This document shows, in pieces, positions 58,420 to 64,000 of a DNA stretch of 64,000 bases. The notes below the pieces were generated by a model that saw only the letters and a list, made by a program, of their open reading frames with translations, was not told the origin of the DNA and searched no databases. Every line of letters begins with the position of its first letter. Within the stretch, counting starts at the first letter, position 1. The DNA is taken from assembly GCA_947069175.1 (NCBI GenBank), contig CAMTDV010001633.1, forward strand, positions 61,672,102-61,736,101. The letters are read 5' to 3'. This stretch comes from Scalesia atractyloides (lineage: Eukaryota; Streptophyta; Magnoliopsida; Asterales; Asteraceae). Position numbers and translations under genes: made by a program.

Positions 58420-59440
58420 CTGAAATGGCTAGTCTAGAGGTTGGTTAAGCTTCCTGTAGGAAAGAAAGCTCTTGGAACCAGATGGGTTTATCGAAACAAA
58501 AGGGATGACAGTGGTGTGATTGTCAGAAACAAAGCGAGCTGGTCGTACAAGGTTTCAGACAAATTGAAGGGCTTGATTATGACGAGGTTTACGCTCATGT
58601 TGCCAGATTAGAAGCCATTCGTATTTTCCTCGCATACGCATTGTACAAAGGTGTCACAGTCTATCAGATGGATGTGAAAACGACGTTTCTGTATGGCAAA
58701 GTGAAAGAGGAAATCTATGTTGAGCAGCCACCTAGTTTTGTGAATCGGTGATATTCAGGTCATGTCTATCGGCTAGACAAGGCTCTGTACGGTTTACACC
58801 AAGCTCCCCGAGCATGGTATGCTACACTGACAGAACATCTGTTAGCAAATAGATATACTCGTGGAATCATTGATCAAACACTGTTTATTCATAAGGTGGG
58901 AGAAGACTAGATTTTAGTGCAAATCTATGTGGATGACATTATCTTTGGGTCTACTAGTGATGTACTATGCAAGGAGTTTGAAGAGGTTATGAAGAAGCAG
59001 TTTGAAATGAGTGCTTTGGGGAATTGAATTTCTTTTTGGGTTTGCAAGTTCGTCAGGACTCAAACGGTATTCTGATCCATCGGGGAAAGTATGTGGATGA
59101 GATTATTGCAAAATTCAAACTTCAAGATACAAAGCCTACAAATACTACTATGGCAGAAAGACCAATTCTGCTTGAAGATCTAGAAAGAGAAGCTGTGGAT
59201 GAGACACTGTATCGGTCCATGATTGGCTCGTTAATGTATTTGACTGTTAGTAGACAGGATATTATGTTTGCAGTCTGTCAATGTGCTCGTTATCAGGCTA
59301 CTCACTTTCTCATTTACATGATGTTCAAAGAATTTTTTGATATCTCAAGGGCACGCCTAGGCTTGGTCTTCTGTGTCGAAGAGATTCTCCATTTGATTTA
59401 TGTGCTCTCTCTAACAGTAACTTTGGAGGCGCAGGTTGAG
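58420..59440 (+). pseudogene. Copia reverse transcriptase, first copy, truncated in RNase H
   Basis: ARLEAIRIFLAYALYKGVTV, LYGLHQAPRAWYATLTEHLL, YVDD at 58926-58937, FFLGLQVRQDSNGILIHRGK and YRSMIGSLMYLTVSRQDIMF, spread over several frames with stops. Early RNase H sequence can be followed (SNSNFGG-like codons at about 59415-59432) and then ends abruptly at a junction with a second RT. Confidence 0.88.
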
Positions 59441-60806
59441 ACATGAGGGATCGTGACAAGGAATAAGGCTTGGTTAGTGGTGAAAGGGTTCAATCAGCAA
59501 GAGGGGATTGATTATACTAAAGTGTTTGCACCAGTGGTAAGGTTGGAAGCAATTCGTTTGTTCCTAGCTTTCGCTTCATTCAATGGCTTTAAAGTTTACC
59601 AACTAGATGTGAAGAGTGCGTTTCTTTATGGAAAGTCCAAGAAGTGGTGTATGTCTCACAACCAGATGGGTTTACTGATCCAGACTATCCAGATAGAATG
59701 TATAAACAAAACAAAGCATTGTATGGACTGCATCAGGCACCCAGGGCATGGAATGAGACATTGTCAGCTCATTTGTTGAAGAATGGTTCTGAAGGATGTA
59801 AAATTGACAGTACACTTTTCATTAAGAGAAAGAAGGAAGTTGTTCTGCTGGTACAAGCATACGTGGATGATATCATTTTTGGTTCATCTGATGAGAGCAT
59901 GTGTCATGAGTTTGAGGAGGTGATGAAGGGTACGTTCGAGATTAGTGCAATGGGTGACTTATCATTCTTCTTGGGGTTGCAAGTTGAACCAAAGAAGGAT
60001 GGGATCCTTATTCACTGGACGAAGTATGTGTATGACATTTTGACTCGTTTCAAGATGGAGGATTGCGCAAATTTTAATACACCCATTTGTGAAAATCACA
60101 ACATTGGTCTAGATGTTGAGAATGTGGACGATGTTGATCCAACTCAATATAGGGCCATAATTGGATTGTTGATGTATCTTATTGCTTCAAGACCAGACAT
60201 TATGTTCGTCGTATGTCTATGTGCCAGATATCAAGCAAATCCAAAGGAGTCGCATATGAAGGCGGTGAAGCGAATTCTTTCTTACTTGAAGGGAAAACCT
60301 ACGTTTGGGTTACGGTAGCCTGCTAATAGTGACTTGAAGTTTATTGCATACACTAATTCGAATTTCGGAGGATGCAAATCAACAAGAAAATCTACTACAG
60401 GTGGTTGTCAGTTCTTAGGGGGAAGACTTGTGTCATAGCAGTGCAAGAAACAAGCCTGTGTGTCTACGTCTTCGTGTGAAGCTGAATACATTGCTGCAGG
60501 TAGCTGTTGTTCTCAGGTTCTGTGGATCCAACAACAAATGAGCGATTATGGTTTGAATTTCACTTGCACCCCTATTATGATAGACAATAATGCCACAATT
60601 TCCATAACAAATAATCCTGTAAAACATAATCGCACAAAACATATTGACATTCATCATCATTTTATACGGGATTGTGCTAAAAAGAGAATGATTAAATTGC
60701 ATAGAGTCGACACACTAGATAACCTGGCAGATCTTTACATAAAAGCTTTTCACAGGGCTCGATTTAAACATCTAGTCGAACTCAACGGGATGAGGAATCC
60801 TGAATA
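59441..60806 (+). pseudogene. Copia reverse transcriptase and RNase H, second copy
   Basis: Begins at the position equivalent to the start of the RT fingers (GIVTRNKAWLVVKGFNQQEG), with FAPVVRLEAIRLFLAFASFN, YQLDVKSAFLYGKS, YVDD at 59860-59871, then RNase H with NSNFGGCKSTRKSTTGGCQF, STSSCEAEYIAAGSCCSQVL, TKHIDIHHHFIRDCAKKRMI and AFHRARFKHLVELNGMR. It clearly differs in sequence from the first copy, so it derives from another copia family. Fewer stops than copy one (TAG at about 60316 and about 60437). Confidence 0.9.
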
Positions 60807-62215
60807 ACCATTTTTTCACAAGAATTTTGTAAATAGTTTATTGTTTTTCTTTTGAAAAATTAAAATTAAAAAAAATTGAAAACCATAAAAATAAAAAAAT
60901 TGAAAACTAAAAAATGAGTTATCACTGTGTTGAAAAAGAAGAAATGATAGTACATCAGCAAGTTAGACTGTCACACTGAAATTGAAATTAAATTGCTTTA
61001 TTGTGATAACAACTTAATCATATGATGTACCAGTAGGCAAGAAACATGAAATATTCAACTTACCATGATGATATAAACATGAAGCACAGAGTATGAGTGG
61101 GTAACATATCAGTCCTGTATGGTTTTATAACCTTAAATCTTGCGTTGATAGATTGCCAAAATCCGAGCTTTTGGGTCTTTATACTGTTATTTCATCCGGG
61201 GTATCAGGGTTGTCCTTCTGCTGCATCCAGATATATGCTGACCTAGGCACAACCAGGATATCTTAAAAGAGCTAAAAATGCCAAATCCTAGAAATTGAGG
61301 AAGCTCTCCTAGAGAGTCATTCAAATATGAAAAATGCATAAATCATACCAAAATCTATGGGATTTGTCTTAACCCTCGTGGGATATTGGTCTCTTTGTTG
61401 TACGAAAATACTGACCTGGTCACCAATTATCTAACGTTGTAACACATAAAGGATGAATTTCGGTATACTCACATACTACAAGGAATCTTTGTGCATACCT
61501 TGATCGTGAGGGTATGTCCTGAAGTGGGACACACTAGTACATTAGTATAATCTTACCTTAATTGTATCACCAGGTAAAGGTACTTGAAATGTTCATGTAT
61601 TTTGTTTAAGTAGATAAACAATATTGGTAATCGTCTTGGACTGCTTTTCATGAAAATTAAAATAAAAAATTATCTAATAGTCTGAAAATAGTTTGATTTG
61701 GCTGATATGATCTTCTTGCACATGATTCTCACAAAAGATGTAGTGTATATATTTTTCAGTTTGTTTAGTTAGTGTTTGAAAAATATCAAAAAGACCAAAA
61801 ATATTTTCTTCTAAAGAAATCCATTTTAAATGACAGGTTGTTGTTTTTTGCATATCTAGATAAAATATTGGTTTATCTTTAATGTGAACAAGACTAACGG
61901 TTTTTCAAGATACTTGCTTGTGTTTCTAAACAGATTGATGCAGTTATCAAAATGAAGTGCAGAATTCAAGTAAAGTACAGACTGAGAGTGAAATGAAGAA
62001 TGTGTGAAGATGCATAGTAGGATCCTTCTACTACATTGCAGAGATAATGGAAAGTTGGAGCTTACTTACTTAACCAAAGATTTCTAGTTCACTAATCTTC
62101 AATGAAGGAAATTTTTGAAGATTGGAAGCATCAGTTAAGGGGAGTCTGTTGATGTTAGAAACTGTGTGTAGCTAAAGCAAAAGTTACACTATGAAGCTAT
62201 TGTCAAGGGGAAGTC
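60807..62215 (+). other. Copia 3' untranslated region with two polypurine-like tracts
   Basis: Non-coding, 1.4 kb, A-rich at its start. Purine tracts ttaaggggagtctgttgatg (about 62136) and caaggggaagtc (62204-62215) both precede tgttg. The second directly abuts the LTR. Confidence 0.7.
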
Positions 62216-62665
62216 TGTTGGTGCATATTCGGTGACAACAGCTTAATAGTTTAAGTATTTAGTCTTTGGATATTTTATATTGGACTTAGCATTATTGGTT
62301 AGCTAGTTTATTATTGTAATGGGCTTGGAGAATGGCATAGCCTAGTTAGAAGCCCAGTTCACAGACAGGTGGTATATAAACATGTTTTGTGATTAGGATT
62401 GGTAATGTTAAGAGAATTCTAGATAGAGAAAGTGTAGAGACTAGAGAGAGAAATCAAAATTTTGTGAGAGGCAAGATCATATAGATAGGCTGTGACGTTG
62501 TGTGAGTCTTGAGTTGATTGTAAACTGCAAGTTGGATAATCAATAGAAGACTGTTTAATTGATATCTTGTTTCTATTGTTTTCTTTGATAATCTGATCTA
62601 GAGGATTCCGCACTCTAGGTTAGATAGACAATTCTGTGACTATCCATAGGACTAGGGGACCTACA
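62216..62665 (+). repeat. Copia LTR shared by two element bodies
   Basis: 450 bp, from tgttggtgcatattc to ggggacctaca. TATA tatataaa at 62373-62380. A polypurine tract abuts its left end (as for a 3' LTR), and a PBS plus gag follow its right end (as for a 5' LTR). Confidence 0.85.
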
Positions 62666-62668
62666 ATA

Positions 62669-62679
62669 GGTATCAGAGC
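62669..62679 (+). other. Primer-binding site of the rightmost copia
   Basis: ggtatcagagc just after the LTR, a perfect part of the initiator tRNA-Met match. Confidence 0.85.
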
Positions 62680-62723
62680 ATATGTTAAAAGTGAAGATTC
62701 TAGAATGTGCTGTTGTATGATTG

Positions 62724-64000
62724 ATGGCTACATTGCTCCCACAACGAGTTGACCGAAGAATTCAAGTGATCCCTTATGAGAAGATGGATGAATCTGAGAA
62801 ACGGCTATTTGATGCTGAGAAGAAAGCTTTAGCAGCGATAAAGAAATCCTTACTTGTGGAAATTAAGTATAGTTTGAACAGGTACGGGTCTTCTAGAGAG
62901 CTGTGGGAAGCTATGAACAAACGTTATCAGAGTTCTTCTAAACAAAGTATATGTGTGGCTAAGACTACAGCTGTGATGATTGGAGAAGCAGATGTTGTGG
63001 TAAAAGAGAAAAATGATGCAGAAGTTTCAAAGCACATGGATGATGTGAATTAACTTACAGTAGAGGTAAAGGTAAAACCAGGCTCTGTAAGTCATACCTG
63101 TCACAACTGCGAACTACAAGGTAAAGTTGACAGACTATTGAAGCAAAACAAAATTTTGTTAACAGATTTAGAAAAGCAAAAAGAGTCAAATGTTCTTTTG
63201 ATAAAAGGTTGGACGGAGTGTCTAAATAAAATAAAATCAAATCAAATGAACAAGAAATCAGCGGTTTAACAATGAAGGTCAATGAACTGCTGCAGATCAT
63301 TGATTTGGCTTGTGAAACTGTGAAGGATAAAACTAACGAATTTTCTTAAAAGCGCAGGGAATTGGCCGTTGCACAAGACCAAATCCTTGAACTTAATCAA
63401 AAATTAGATCGGTTCGGAAGATCTTCGTTAGTTAGGACTCAAATTTAGAAAAGTTTGAAAAAGAGTAATGATAGAACGGGAGTGGGGTTTAGTAAAGTTT
63501 CACCCTCTTATGGTCAAGACTACTCCTTTTTACCAAATGAAAATGAGCTAACTAATTTTGTGCCCACTACACAAGCTGTAGTAGATCCGATAACTGTGGA
63601 TTTGCCTAATAGTCCAGTTTTTTTGAAAGAATCTGTTGGGTCTAACAATACACCTCATAAGTTGGATGAGGATCCTGCAGACAAAAAGAACAAAACATTT
63701 AAAAAGAAATTTAATAAAAAGAAATTGTATAAGAAAAATCTTGTTTTAAATGTCACAACAAGGACATGTGGCAAGTTGTTGTCCTTTTAAGAAAAATAAA
63801 GGAAACGTTGATGAGGTTAATGAAGGGAATAGGGTTGGTTTAAATAACAATGTGAAACCACATTGTCAAGTAATCAATCTAGATTTCAATCAAAGATTTC
63901 ACCATTAGAAAGATTTGATAGACCAAGAAGCATTTCTCCACAATTTAGTTTTTAATGGTAAATCAAATCAGTTTCAAAGTAAAAATTTTAGATATCAAAA
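62724..64000 (+). pseudogene. Rightmost copia gag (deleted, runs off window)
   Basis: The ATG at 62724 (MATLLPQRVDRRIQVIPYEK) opens gag with RYGSSRELWEAMNKRYQSSS at the UBN2 position, but then jumps within about 35 codons to linker-type sequence (HTCHNCELQGKVDRLLKQNK), so most of the central gag is deleted. Later pieces include TVDLPNSPVFLKESVG and a CHN...C zinc-knuckle remnant at about 63750. Several stops. The element continues beyond 64000. Confidence 0.8.

Noticed and set aside
20451..62679. tggtatcagagc-like sequences as possible tRNA genes
   Set aside because: They are retrotransposon primer-binding sites next to LTR ends; no surrounding tRNA cloverleaf.
1..64000. CRISPR arrays, operons, phage or plasmid features
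   Set aside because: Repeats are transposon-derived, genes have introns, and no prokaryotic gene order or ribosome-binding pattern exists.

Overview
The window looks like plant nuclear DNA, most likely from a eudicot of the daisy family (Asteraceae). The evidence is a multi-exon TPS-a type terpene synthase locus, a B3 transcription-factor gene with GT-AG introns, and dense nested LTR retrotransposons whose gag/pol types I associate with Asteraceae. The family placement is inference. There are no bacterial features such as operons, Shine-Dalgarno sites or CRISPR arrays.

Layout. 1-2206: a minus-strand B3-domain gene running off the left edge, with a one-base frameshift in the B3 exon. 2207-12170: AT-rich repeat-filled spacer with tandem repeats, TA microsatellites, two foldback elements, a hAT-type MITE with an 8-bp target duplication, and a putative degenerate Ty3/gypsy 3' LTR (5585-9879). 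12171-15977: a minus-strand sesquiterpene synthase pseudogene (seven exons, three in-frame stops, one frameshift) with a broken copy of its exon 3 just downstream. 16228-17371: a Mutator-like element with long near-identical TIRs and a 9-bp target duplication. 17381-20040: AT-rich spacer with another foldback element.

20046-50565 is a stack of insertions. A copia element (LTR at 20046, gag from 21015) is split by a Ty3/gypsy element (21800-48626, duplication caaaa). That gypsy element is split in its gag by a complete minus-strand copia element (30536-41764, duplication tcgag), and its left LTR is split by a foreign solo LTR (22065-26368, duplication gaaat) that carries a foldback element (23773-24969). 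The minus-strand copia has an extra region of roughly 1,050 codons downstream of pol, as Sirevirus-like elements can.

50566-64000: more copia material. An inverted LTR (50566) belongs to the same family as a forward LTR at 62216-62665. A copia element with its own LTR/PBS (near 51.7-52.1 kb) carries two reverse-transcriptase segments in tandem (58.4-60.8 kb), which points to recombination between two copia families. The LTR at 62216 has a polypurine tract on its left and a PBS plus gag on its right, so it is shared by two element bodies. Nearly all retroelement coding regions are broken. The only plausible host genes are the B3 gene and the dead terpene synthase.
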